Source of the DNA: Alphaproteobacteria bacterium
GTDB lineage: Bacteria > Pseudomonadota > Alphaproteobacteria > RS24
Length of the DNA: 10,597 nucleotides
NCBI GenBank assembly: GCA_029248825.1
Contig: JAQWIP010000163.1
Span: 1 to 10,597 of the forward strand
Direction of reading: 5' to 3'
Below, piece by piece: positions 1 to 6,702 of this stretch. Position 1 is the first letter of the stretch. Each line of letters starts with the position of its first letter. A program made the translations under genes and the position numbers. Under the pieces are notes generated by a model. It did no database searches. It was not told where the DNA came from and saw only the letters and a program-made list of their open reading frames with translations.

Positions 1-187
1 CTCGCAAGCCGCCCTTGCGGCTGCCATCGAGCAGGCCTTCGGCGCCCAGCTCGCGCAACATGCGCTTTAGCGGAATACGGTCGTCGCCTTTGATGTTAAA
101 GGCTTTGGCAATGTCGCGCTTGGCGACTTTGCCATCTTGCTCGGCAACGAATTTCAACACCTCGTCGCGCGATGGCAATCTAGCCAT
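1..187 (-). CDS. rnr: Ribonuclease R, N-terminal fragment (cut by window edge)
   Basis: The first 62 codons of a minus-strand gene run off the left edge. The translation begins MARLPSRDEVLKFVAEQDGK and continues with KRDIAKAFNIKG and LKRMLRELGAEGLL. This resembles the N-terminal winged-helix domain of alphaproteobacterial RNase R (VacB), the 3'-5' hydrolytic exoribonuclease that degrades structured RNA and takes part in RNA quality control. The catalytic RNB domain and the S1 domain lie outside the window, so the call rests on this short domain plus position: rnr directly after topA is a common alphaproteobacterial arrangement. The ATG overlaps the topA stop in a TAATG, and a full AAGGAGG ribosome-binding sequence sits four bases upstream inside the topA coding end, so translation is probably coupled to topA. 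No lesion is seen in this part. Confidence 0.8.
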   Translation of the reverse strand, partial: MARLPSRDEVLKFVAEQDGKVAKRDIAKAFNIKGDDRIPLKRMLRELGAEGLLDGSRKGGLR

Positions 188-2796
188 TAGGCCTCCTTCG
201 AGGGGTCTGGCTTTTTAGCCGCAGCTTTTTTGGCCGGCTTCTTTTTGGCAGCTGCTTTTTTCTTCGGCGCAGCTTTTTTACGTTTCTTGGCAGGGCCTTT
301 GGCAATGCGCGCCGCAATCAAATCCAGCCCACGCTCGAGGGTCAGCTGCTCGGGATTTTCATCCTTGGGAATCGTCGCGTTCACTTTGTCGTATTTCACA
401 TAAGGGCCAAAACGACCATCCATTACGCGAACCGGTTTTTGGTCGTCGGGATGCTCGCCCAGCTCGCTAATCACGCTGCCGCCTTGCGCGCGCGCCGGGC
501 CTTTGGCCTTGCGCTCGGCAATCACGGTCACGGCGCGATTGACGCCAATTTCAAATACTTCGTCGGGCGTTTCCAAACTGGCCGATTGTTTACCAGCTTT
601 AATATACGGCCCATATCGGCCAATATCGGCCATAATTTCTTCGCCCGTTTCGGGATGCACGCCCACGAGGCGCGGCAAGGAAAGTAGCTTCAGCGCATAT
701 TCAAGCTCCATCTCTTCCGGCGTTTTGCCTTTGGGGATGCCAGCGCGTTTGGGTTTATCTTCCGTGTCGCCCGCGTCGCCCAATTGGATGTAGGGGCCAA
801 AGCGGCCATTTTTCACATGCACATCCAGTTTGGTTTCGGGGTCTTGACCCAAAATCCGTTCGATGTCGCCTTGCTCGGCTTGCTCGCCAGCAAAGGGGCG
901 GGTGAAGCCGCAATCGGGATAGCGCGTGCAACCGACAAAGGCGCCAAAGCGACCTGTCTTGAGGCTCAAGCCGCCTTCGCCGCATTTCGGGCAAACGCGC
1001 GGGTCGCCATTGCCCGTGTCTTTAAAGATATGCTGACCCAGAACTTCGTTCATCGTATCGAGAATTTGCGTATTGCGAATTTCCATGGTGGTTTCCACCG
1101 TGCGATGGAAATCTTCCCAGAAGCGCGCCAGCACATCTTTATAGCTCATCGTGCCAGCCGACACTTTATCGAGGTCGGCCTCTAGGCTGGCGGTGAAATC
1201 ATATTCCACATAGCGGTCGAAGAAATTCTCGAGGAAGGCGATAACCAAACGGCCTTTGTCTTGCGGCACGAAACGGTTTCTATCCATCACCACATAATCG
1301 CGGTCGCGCAGCACGCTCAACACGCTGGCATACGTAGAAGGGCGCCCGATGCTCAGCTCTTCCATACGCTTGACCAAAGTCGCCTCGCTAAAGCGCGGGG
1401 GCGGCTCGGTGAAATGTTGTTCGGGAGAAATTTTAGCCACGTTCAGGGCTTCGCCTTCGCTGACTTGTGGCAGGCGCGGGCCATCCTTTTGGTCGGCCTC
1501 ATCGTCTTTGCCTTCTTCGTAAAGTTTCAAGAAACCTGTGAAGGTAATGACGGTGCCAGAGGCGCGAAGTCCGGTGACGCCATCGGCGCCCGAAATGGTA
1601 ATCGTCGTGCGCTGCACGCGAGCGTTTTCCATTTGCGACGCCATGGTGCGCTTCCAAATCAGCTCATATAATTTGGCTTGGTCGCCGTCTAAATAAGCGC
1701 CCATGTCTTCCGGCAAACGCGCCAGACTGGTGGGGCGAATGGCTTCATGCGCCTCTTGGGCATTGGCCGCTTTGGTCTCATAGACACGCGATTTCTCTGG
1801 CAAATATTCGGCGCCAAATACGTTCGAGATAACCTCTCGCGTCTCAACCACGGCCTCGGGCGCAATCTGCGTGCCATCGGTCCGCATATAGGTAATCAGG
1901 CCGGTTTCCTCGCCATTTATGGTCATGCCTTGATACAAAAGCTGTGCCACTTGCATGGTGCGCTTGGCGTTAAAGCCAAGCTTGCGGCTGGCCTCTTGTT
2001 GCAAAGTCGAAGTGGTAAAGGGCGCCGATGGATTGCGCTGGCCGGGCTTGCTTTCAATCTGCTCAATCGTAAAGCTGGTATTGGCAATTGCGGCTTCGGC
2101 TTCGCGCGCAGAGGCTTCATCGCCCAGCGAAAACTTATCTAGTTTCTGGCCTTTATGGATAACCAGACGGGTCGGCAAAGGTTGATTTTCAGCCGTGGTA
2201 AAATCGGTATCCACCGACCAATATTCGCGTGGGTCAAATTGCTCAATCTCTAATTCGCGCTCGCAAATAAGCCGCAAGGCCACCGATTGCACACGCCCTG
2301 CCGAGCGCGAGCCAGGCAATTTGCGCCAGAGAACCGGCGATAGATTAAAGCCCACCAGATAATCGAGGGCGCGGCGCGCCAGATAGGCGTCAACTAATTT
2401 CTCGTCGATTTGGCGCGGATTGGCCATGGCTTCCAAAACAGATTTTTTGGTAATCGCGTTAAACACCACGCGGCTGACGGGCTTATCGCCCAAGACTTTT
2501 TTCTTCCGCAGCACTTCCAACACGTGCCAGCTAATGGCTTCGCCTTCGCGGTCGGGGTCCGTCGCCAGCACAAGACTGTCGGCGCCTTTCACCGCTTTGG
2601 CGATATCGCTCAGACGTTTTTTCGCGTCGCCTTGCTCTTCCCATTTCATCTCAAAATCATTGTCGGTGTCGACCGAGCCGTTTTTTTCCGGCAGGTCGCG
2701 CACGTGCCCAAAGGAGGCGAGGACGATAAAATCCTTGCCGAGATATTTATTGATGGTCTTCGCCTTGGCTGGCGATTCAACAATAACAACTTCCAT
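187..2796 (-). CDS. topA: DNA topoisomerase I (type IA, omega protein)
   Basis: The 869-residue protein relaxes negatively supercoiled DNA by passing one strand through a transient single-strand break. The start MEVVIVESPAKAKTI opens the TOPRIM domain, whose acidic triad is D80, D82 and E84 in the motif TDPDREGE. The catalytic tyrosine is Y303 in ITYMRTDG. One C4 zinc finger is visible (C602, C605, C623, C629), followed by three C-terminal GR(F/Y)GPY repeats near residues 664, 726 and 794. The last 35 or so residues are a low-complexity Lys/Ala tail, as is usual in alphaproteobacterial TopA, probably for DNA or RNA polymerase contact. The length is normal for the family (E. coli about 865), though only one intact C4 finger is present. 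The ATG has GGAG eight bases upstream. A candidate promoter lies just before the gene, so topA-rnr can probably be transcribed separately from the genes upstream. Confidence 0.97.
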   Translation of the reverse strand: MEVVIVESPAKAKTINKYLGKDFIVLASFGHVRDLPEKNGSVDTDNDFEMKWEEQGDAKKRLSDIAKAVKGADSLVLATDPDREGEAISWHVLEVLRKKKVLGDKPVSRVVFNAITKKSVLEAMANPRQIDEKLVDAYLARRALDYLVGFNLSPVLWRKLPGSRSAGRVQSVALRLICERELEIEQFDPREYWSVDTDFTTAENQPLPTRLVIHKGQKLDKFSLGDEASAREAEAAIANTSFTIEQIESKPGQRNPSAPFTTSTLQQEASRKLGFNAKRTMQVAQLLYQGMTINGEETGLITYMRTDGTQIAPEAVVETREVISNVFGAEYLPEKSRVYETKAANAQEAHEAIRPTSLARLPEDMGAYLDGDQAKLYELIWKRTMASQMENARVQRTTITISGADGVTGLRASGTVITFTGFLKLYEEGKDDEADQKDGPRLPQVSEGEALNVAKISPEQHFTEPPPRFSEATLVKRMEELSIGRPSTYASVLSVLRDRDYVVMDRNRFVPQDKGRLVIAFLENFFDRYVEYDFTASLEADLDKVSAGTMSYKDVLARFWEDFHRTVETTMEIRNTQILDTMNEVLGQHIFKDTGNGDPRVCPKCGEGGLSLKTGRFGAFVGCTRYPDCGFTRPFAGEQAEQGDIERILGQDPETKLDVHVKNGRFGPYIQLGDAGDTEDKPKRAGIPKGKTPEEMELEYALKLLSLPRLVGVHPETGEEIMADIGRYGPYIKAGKQSASLETPDEVFEIGVNRAVTVIAERKAKGPARAQGGSVISELGEHPDDQKPVRVMDGRFGPYVKYDKVNATIPKDENPEQLTLERGLDLIAARIAKGPAKKRKKAAPKKKAAAKKKPAKKAAAKKPDPSKEA
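192..198 (-). promoter_or_regulatory. Consensus Shine-Dalgarno of rnr inside the topA 3' end
   Basis: On the minus strand AAGGAGG is followed by CCTA and then the rnr ATG. The site is made by the last topA codons (Lys-Glu-Ala, then stop). It is the best ribosome-binding match seen in the window, although its four-base spacing to the ATG is short. It supports the chosen rnr start and the idea that rnr can be translated efficiently from the topA transcript. Confidence 0.7.
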
Positions 2797-2826
2797 TTTC
2801 AGGCTCCAAAAGCTTCCTAGGTGCGC

Positions 2827-2857
2827 ATCATATGGTCAAAATTAACCCATCTGTCAA
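2827..2857 (-). promoter_or_regulatory. Candidate sigma70-type promoter for topA-rnr
   Basis: In the 82-base gap between the broken dprA and topA, the minus strand shows a perfect TTGACA (2857 to 2852) and a TATGAT (2832 to 2827, five of six to consensus). The spacer is 19 bases, longer than the preferred 17, which may make the promoter weak or sensitive to DNA supercoiling. Transcription would start near 2820, giving a leader of roughly 24 bases that still contains the GGAG ribosome-binding site of topA. This is read by eye; no start-site data exist here. Confidence 0.5.
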
Positions 2858-2878
2858 ATCGCACGTTTGTCTGTAGGG

Positions 2879-3703
2879 TTAAAGAAGACAGATTTTGCCA
2901 CCGGCTTCTTGGGTCAATCGGCCAGCAAGATCTAGCTCCAGAAGCACCAGATGAACTTGCGGCACGGGCATTTGCGATTGCTCAATCAACTCATCCACGC
3001 CCATTGGCACAGGCCCCATCAGCCCGATATAATGCGGTTGCGCCGAGTAAACAGACTGGCTTGCGGCGCCGTGTCGGGCGGGTTTTCGGCCAAGGCCAAA
3101 CCCTGCTCGATGAGCTGGGCTTGCAGCTCGGTGTTCTCGCGCGGATAGGCGTGCGCTGCGCCATTGCCCAAAACCGCAATCGTGCCATGGCTCAAAGCCG
3201 CTTGATGCGCCGCGCCACCGACCCCGCGCGCCAAACCCGAAACCACAACAATACCGTTGGCACTTAAATCGCCAGCAATTTGCGCAGTGAGTTTGCGCGC
3301 CGCCGCCGAGGCATTTCGCGCGCCGACCATGGCCACCATCGGCTTTTGCAATAAATGCACGTGGCCATGGGCGGCCATCACCGGTGGCGCATCGGGCAGG
3401 GCAGCCAAGGCGCTTGGGTATTCGGGCGTTCCCCAAATCAAATAATGTCCGCCGAGCTTTTGCGTATCGCTATATTCTTGTTTGGCTTTGGCCAGTGGAT
3501 AGGCTTTCAGCGGACGCTTGCGCCCGCCTCGGCTGGATAACTAGGGGAGGGCGTCTAGCGCTTTTGCACCATCGCCATATAGGCGCATGAGGCGTTGAAA
3601 GGTGACGGGGCCAATTTTCTCCGTGCGCGCGAGGCGTAAATAGCTCAGCTGCGCATCCAGCGACAGGCTCAAACGTAGTTTGGTCAGCGAGTGTCTTCAA
3701 CAC
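2879..3703 (-). pseudogene. dprA: Broken DNA-processing protein DprA/Smf
   Basis: DprA binds incoming single-stranded DNA and loads RecA during transformation. Its pieces lie in order but cannot be read as one protein. The N-terminal piece (about 3690 to 3544) contains LSYLRLARTEKIGPVTFQRL, then an in-frame amber codon at 3541-3543. The same frame continues for 174 codons with WGTPEYPSALAALPDAPPV, VGARN, VVVSGLARG and RRNRIISG, stopping at TGA 3019-3021. A different frame then carries the C-terminal winged-helix domain (GVDELIEQ, LLELDLAGRL) to TAA at 2879. The segment normally found between RNRIISGLS and the winged helix, including the GSLITAR and FAVPGSPLD type motifs, is missing. A GTG at 3701-3703 behind AGAGGG is a plausible old start, but it is out of frame with the rest, so there may be a further indel. 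The position after plsY is the usual one in alphaproteobacteria. A sequencing error could explain single lesions but not the missing block. Confidence 0.88.
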
Positions 3704-3737
3704 AGCAACCCTCTTTCTTTTATTATTCTTAGAGCCG

Positions 3738-3755
3738 CCAAGCTATTTTGCTTGG
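3738..3755. other. Small perfect hairpin between plsY and the dprA remnant
   Basis: CCAAGC and GCTTGG form a six-base perfect stem around a six-base loop (TATTTT on the plus strand) in the 71-base gap downstream of plsY. Neither strand has a clear U-tract right after the stem, so it is not a convincing intrinsic terminator. It could affect 3' processing or stability of the plsY message. The remainder of the gap is A/T-rich with no gene. Confidence 0.35.
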
Positions 3756-3774
3756 GGTTTATGTGGGGTTTGGC

Positions 3775-4365
3775 CTAGTGGCCGATTTTAGGTTCCGTGC
3801 CCGTGCGCAAGCGCGCGATGTTCTCGCGATGCGCCCATAGCGACAAAGCCACCATAATAACCGTAAAGCCGAGCGTATCTATTTCGCCGAGGAAAACCAA
3901 AAGCGGCAAGCTCACCAGCATGGCCGCAATGGCGGCCAGCGACGAGCGACGAAAGAGCAGCGCGACGAGCAACCACGTCAGCAAAAACACAATGCCCGTG
4001 AGCGGCGACATAATAAGAATGGCGCCAATGAAAACAGCCACGCCTTTGCCGCCTTTAAAGCTAAGCCAGACGGGAAACAAATGTCCGATGAGCGCCGCCA
4101 ATCCGGCAAACAGGGCGGCTTGGTCATTGCCCAAACGCCAGACCAGAGCCACGGCTAGTCCGCCCTTGGCGGCATCGGCCAGCAGCGTTGCCACGGCCAA
4201 AATTTTGCTGCCCGAGCGCAATACATTGGTGGCGCCAATATTGCCCGAACCAATATCGCGAATATCGCCCTTGCCGCCGATGCGGGTGAAAATCAAACCA
4301 AATGGCACAGAGCCCAATAGGTAGCCAAAGCCGCCTGCCAATAGAATTAGAACTGCATCGCTCAT
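3775..4365 (-). CDS. plsY: Acyl-phosphate:glycerol-3-phosphate acyltransferase PlsY
   Basis: This 196-residue inner-membrane enzyme transfers the acyl group from acyl-phosphate (made by PlsX) to glycerol-3-phosphate, giving lysophosphatidic acid, the first step of phospholipid synthesis. Three conserved cytoplasmic motifs are present: GSGNIGATNVLR (residues 39-50), GHLFPVWLSFKGGKGVA (94-110) and HRENIARLRTGTEPKIG (179-195). Several hydrophobic segments surround them, near residues 4-24, 53-75, 83-100, 109-137 and 142-175, as expected for the multi-pass fold. Length is normal. The ATG is preceded by GGGAG at good spacing. It lies 31 bases after the pyrC-like gene on the same strand and is probably cotranscribed with it. 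Confidence 0.96.
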   Translation of the reverse strand: MSDAVLILLAGGFGYLLGSVPFGLIFTRIGGKGDIRDIGSGNIGATNVLRSGSKILAVATLLADAAKGGLAVALVWRLGNDQAALFAGLAALIGHLFPVWLSFKGGKGVAVFIGAILIMSPLTGIVFLLTWLLVALLFRRSSLAAIAAMLVSLPLLVFLGEIDTLGFTVIMVALSLWAHRENIARLRTGTEPKIGH

Positions 4366-4396
4366 GGTTTATCTCCCTTAAAGCCTGTCGCTAATT

Positions 4397-5683
4397 TTAA
4401 GCTAGGGTGAAAACCGCCTCGCCATTGACATAAGTGGCATAGACGCGACCCTGAACTTTTCGTCTGTCGATTGCAGCATTTTGCGACTTCGAACGCAAGG
4501 CATCGGCATCAACAATCCATGGCTCGCCCAAATCGACAATCGCGAAATCGGCGGCATCGCCAACGGCCAAGCGACCGCCGTCCAGCCCCAAAAGTTCGGC
4601 CGGGCGTTGGGTGACGCAAGCCAGCAGAGTGGCGAGGTCTAATTCATTGGCATGGTGCAACGTTAAAAGGCCTGCCAGCAGCGTTTCCACGCCCACGGTG
4701 CCATAGGCGGCTTGCGCGAAAGGCTGGCGTTTGGCTTCGGCGTCTTGCGGGTTATGGCCAGAAACCACGACATCAATCGTGCCGTCAGCTACGCCGAGGA
4801 TGAGCGCCAGGCGGTCTTTTTCGTCGCGCAGGGGCGGCGATAATTTGGCGAAGCTGCGATAATTTTCGACATCGTTTTGATTGAGCATGAGGTGCGTCGC
4901 CGAAACGCCGCAAGAAACCGAGACGCCGCGTTTTTTGGCGGCTCGAATGGTCGCGACACTCTCGGCCGAAGAGATTTGCGAAATGTGATAGCGCCCGCCG
5001 GTTAATTCAACGAGGCGCAAATCGCGGTCAATCATCGTGGTTTCGGCCGCCGCGGGAATGCCGGCAAGGCCAAGCCGTGTGGCCAGCTCGCCCTCATGCA
5101 TGACGCCGGCGCTTTGCAAGTCTTGATCCATCGCGTGCTGGACAATCATCGCGTCGAAATTGGCGGCATAAGATAGAGCGCGGCGCATGGTCAGCGCGTT
5201 CATCACGGCGCGGTCGCCATCGGTGAAGGCGACGGCACCCGCTTCGCGCAAGAGGCCGAACTCGGTCATATGCGCCCCGAGGCAGCCTTTGGTCAGCGCG
5301 GCCATGGGATGCACGCGCACGATAGCCGTGTCGCGGGCGCGGCGCGAAATAAAGTCAACCAGTGCGGCATCATCAATCACCGGGTTTGTATTGGGCATGG
5401 TCACCATGGCGGTCACGCCGCCAGCCGCGGCTGCTTGCGAGGCGGTGGCCAAAGTCTCGCGGTGTTCTTCGCCCGGCTCGCCGGTGAACACTTGCATGTC
5501 GATGAGGCCAGGCATGATGGTTTTGCCTTGGCAGTCGAAAGTCTCGCAATCGGCTGGCAGGTCGACGCTTTTGCCAATGGCGCCAATTTGGCCATCGACG
5601 ATAAGAAGCGTGCCTAGCTCATCCAGCTTTTGGCTTGGGTCGATGAGGCGAGCGTTGGTAAAGGCGCGGGTTAAACCAGTCAT
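4397..5683 (-). CDS. pyrC: Dihydroorotase-like protein, probably non-catalytic partner of PyrB
   Basis: The 428-residue protein has the class I dihydroorotase fold: an N-terminal beta-sandwich, an amidohydrolase barrel beginning MPGLIDM (57-63), and a C-terminal RPAELLGL / GDAADFAIVDL segment that closes the sandwich. Dihydroorotase closes carbamoyl-aspartate to dihydroorotate using zinc. The usual HxH after GLIDM is Q64-V-F66, the second histidine of the HIxHxS motif is Q236 in YHISQISS, and the catalytic aspartate motif TDHAPH is SGHNPQ (308-313, Gly at 309). Only H183, H233 and D155 still match possible ligands. Similar sequences occur next to pyrB in other alphaproteobacteria, and inactive PyrC' proteins are known to scaffold aspartate transcarbamoylase in Pseudomonas, so a structural role is likely. 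A second, active dihydroorotase would then be encoded elsewhere. The start overlaps the pyrB stop (TAATG), with AGAGGGA upstream. Confidence 0.85.
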   Translation of the reverse strand: MTGLTRAFTNARLIDPSQKLDELGTLLIVDGQIGAIGKSVDLPADCETFDCQGKTIMPGLIDMQVFTGEPGEEHRETLATASQAAAAGGVTAMVTMPNTNPVIDDAALVDFISRRARDTAIVRVHPMAALTKGCLGAHMTEFGLLREAGAVAFTDGDRAVMNALTMRRALSYAANFDAMIVQHAMDQDLQSAGVMHEGELATRLGLAGIPAAAETTMIDRDLRLVELTGGRYHISQISSAESVATIRAAKKRGVSVSCGVSATHLMLNQNDVENYRSFAKLSPPLRDEKDRLALILGVADGTIDVVVSGHNPQDAEAKRQPFAQAAYGTVGVETLLAGLLTLHHANELDLATLLACVTQRPAELLGLDGGRLAVGDAADFAIVDLGEPWIVDADALRSKSQNAAIDRRKVQGRVYATYVNGEAVFTLA

Positions 5684-6651
5684 TAGCGGCTTCCCTCTGC
5701 TGCATTGGGCAGATTGGCAGCCAGCGCTTCCAACACGGCCATGCGCACCGCCACGCCCATTTCAACTTGGTCGCGGATGAGGCTTATCTCGCCATCATCG
5801 GCAACGGCGCTATCAATCTCGACGCCGCGATTCATGGGGCCTGGATGCATGACCAGCGCGCCAGGTTTGGCGAAGCTCAGCTTCTCGCGGTCGAGGCCAT
5901 AGAGGTGGTAATATTCGCGAACCGAAGGGATAAGCGCGCCCTCCATGCGTTCGTTTTGAATGCGCAGCATCATCACAATATCGCAGCCCGCGAGGCCTTC
6001 GCGCATGTCGGTAAACACGCGCGCGCCCAATTGTTCGGCGCCCGCAGGCAGCAGCGTTTGCGGCCCAATCAGATGCACGCTCGCGCCCATACGGTTGAGC
6101 AAGAGCAGGTTCGAGCGCGCCACACGGCTGTGGCTAATGTCGCCACAAATCGCCACCCGCAAGCCCTCGAGCTTGCCAAGGCGGCGGCGAATGGTCAGCG
6201 CATCGAGCAGCGCTTGTGTGGGATGTTCATGGGCGCCATCGCCAGCGTTCAACACGGCGCAGGAAACTTTTTGCGCCAAGAGCGCCACCGCGCCGCTATC
6301 GCCATGGCGAACCACAAGCAGGTCGGGGTTCATGGCGTTCAGCGTGGCGGCGGTATCGAGCAGGGTCTCGCCTTTGTTGACGGCGGAGGCGGCGACCGAC
6401 ATATTCATGACATCAGCACCGAGGCGCTTTCCTGCCAGCTCAAACGAGCTTTGCGTGCGGGTCGAGCTTTCGAAAAACAGATTGATTTTGGTGCGGCCGC
6501 GCAAGGCAGATGTCTTTTTATCGACCTGTCGATTGTGCTCGACATAGGTGTCGGCGGCATCTAGCAAATGGGTGATATCAGAAACAGAAAGACCTTCAAT
6601 CCCGAGGAGATCGCGGTGCGCAAAAGCGCCCTGTGGTTGCTTATCTGTCAT
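5683..6651 (-). CDS. pyrB: Aspartate carbamoyltransferase, catalytic subunit
   Basis: The 322-residue cytoplasmic enzyme joins carbamoyl phosphate and aspartate to form N-carbamoyl-aspartate, the committed step of pyrimidine synthesis. The carbamoyl-phosphate motif SSTRTQ lies at residues 62-67, the mobile-loop lysine in VNKGET at K93, HPTQALLD at 143-150, the aspartate-binding RIQNER at 230-235 and HPGPMNRGVEI at 269-279. All expected active-site residues are seen and the length is normal. No regulatory pyrI follows; instead the pyrC-like gene overlaps by one base (TAATG), which suits a PyrB-PyrC' type complex. The ATG at 6651 has no Shine-Dalgarno. A promoter with a TATAAA box ends only 11 bases before it, so the mRNA is probably leaderless or nearly so. 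The N-terminus matches the family (HRDLLGIEGLS at 12-22). Confidence 0.97.
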   Translation of the reverse strand: MTDKQPQGAFAHRDLLGIEGLSVSDITHLLDAADTYVEHNRQVDKKTSALRGRTKINLFFESSTRTQSSFELAGKRLGADVMNMSVAASAVNKGETLLDTAATLNAMNPDLLVVRHGDSGAVALLAQKVSCAVLNAGDGAHEHPTQALLDALTIRRRLGKLEGLRVAICGDISHSRVARSNLLLLNRMGASVHLIGPQTLLPAGAEQLGARVFTDMREGLAGCDIVMMLRIQNERMEGALIPSVREYYHLYGLDREKLSFAKPGALVMHPGPMNRGVEIDSAVADDGEISLIRDQVEMGVAVRMAVLEALAANLPNAAEGSR

Positions 6652-6666
6652 TAAAATCTGATTTTA
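6652..6666. promoter_or_regulatory. 15-bp palindrome over the pyrB -10 box and start point
   Basis: TAAAATC and GATTTTA flank a single central base, a perfect inverted repeat of seven-base arms. It covers most of the -10 box and the predicted transcription start of pyrB, and ends at the base before the ATG. This placement would suit a repressor operator. The arms are A/T-rich, so chance symmetry is possible. Confidence 0.35.
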
Positions 6667-6691
6667 TACGGTGCGCGGCCAGCCGAGGCAA
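6663..6691 (-). promoter_or_regulatory. Candidate sigma70-type promoter for pyrB-pyrC-plsY
   Basis: On the minus strand TTGCCT (6691 to 6686, four of six to TTGACA) and TATAAA (6668 to 6663, five of six to TATAAT) are separated by the ideal 17 bases. A start six to eight bases after the -10 box falls at about 6657-6655, only four to six bases before the pyrB ATG. This is the best-balanced promoter match in the window. Confidence 0.6.
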
Positions 6692-6702
6692 GTTATTTAA
6701 TC

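Noticed and set aside
3019..3040. Programmed frameshifting in dprA
   Set aside because: There is no slippery heptamer at the frame change, a domain block is missing there, and a separate amber codon lies upstream. Decay explains all of these together.
3470..3703. 77-codon minus-strand frame starting at GTG 3703 as a separate small gene
   Set aside because: Most of it overlaps, in another frame, the recognisable DprA N-terminal piece LSYLRLARTEKIGP. It is better explained as the out-of-frame beginning of the dprA pseudogene.
3738..3755. Hairpin after plsY as a Rho-independent terminator
   Set aside because: The stem is only six pairs and no run of T follows on either strand. I keep it only as a small hairpin.
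3797..4324. 175-codon plus-strand frame opposite plsY
   Set aside because: All three PlsY signature motifs are on the minus strand. The plus-strand product is Ser/Pro/Lys-rich antisense reading without a domain.
4386..4404. Symmetric GCTAA / TTAAGC sequence between pyrC and plsY as a terminator
   Set aside because: The pairing is imperfect and mostly A/T, there is no T-run afterwards on the minus strand, and plsY follows 31 bases away with its own good ribosome-binding site.
5767..6564. 265-codon open frame on the plus strand opposite pyrB
   Set aside because: The minus strand carries every aspartate carbamoyltransferase motif over the same bases. The plus-strand translation has no recognisable domain and is an antisense shadow of a high-GC3 gene.
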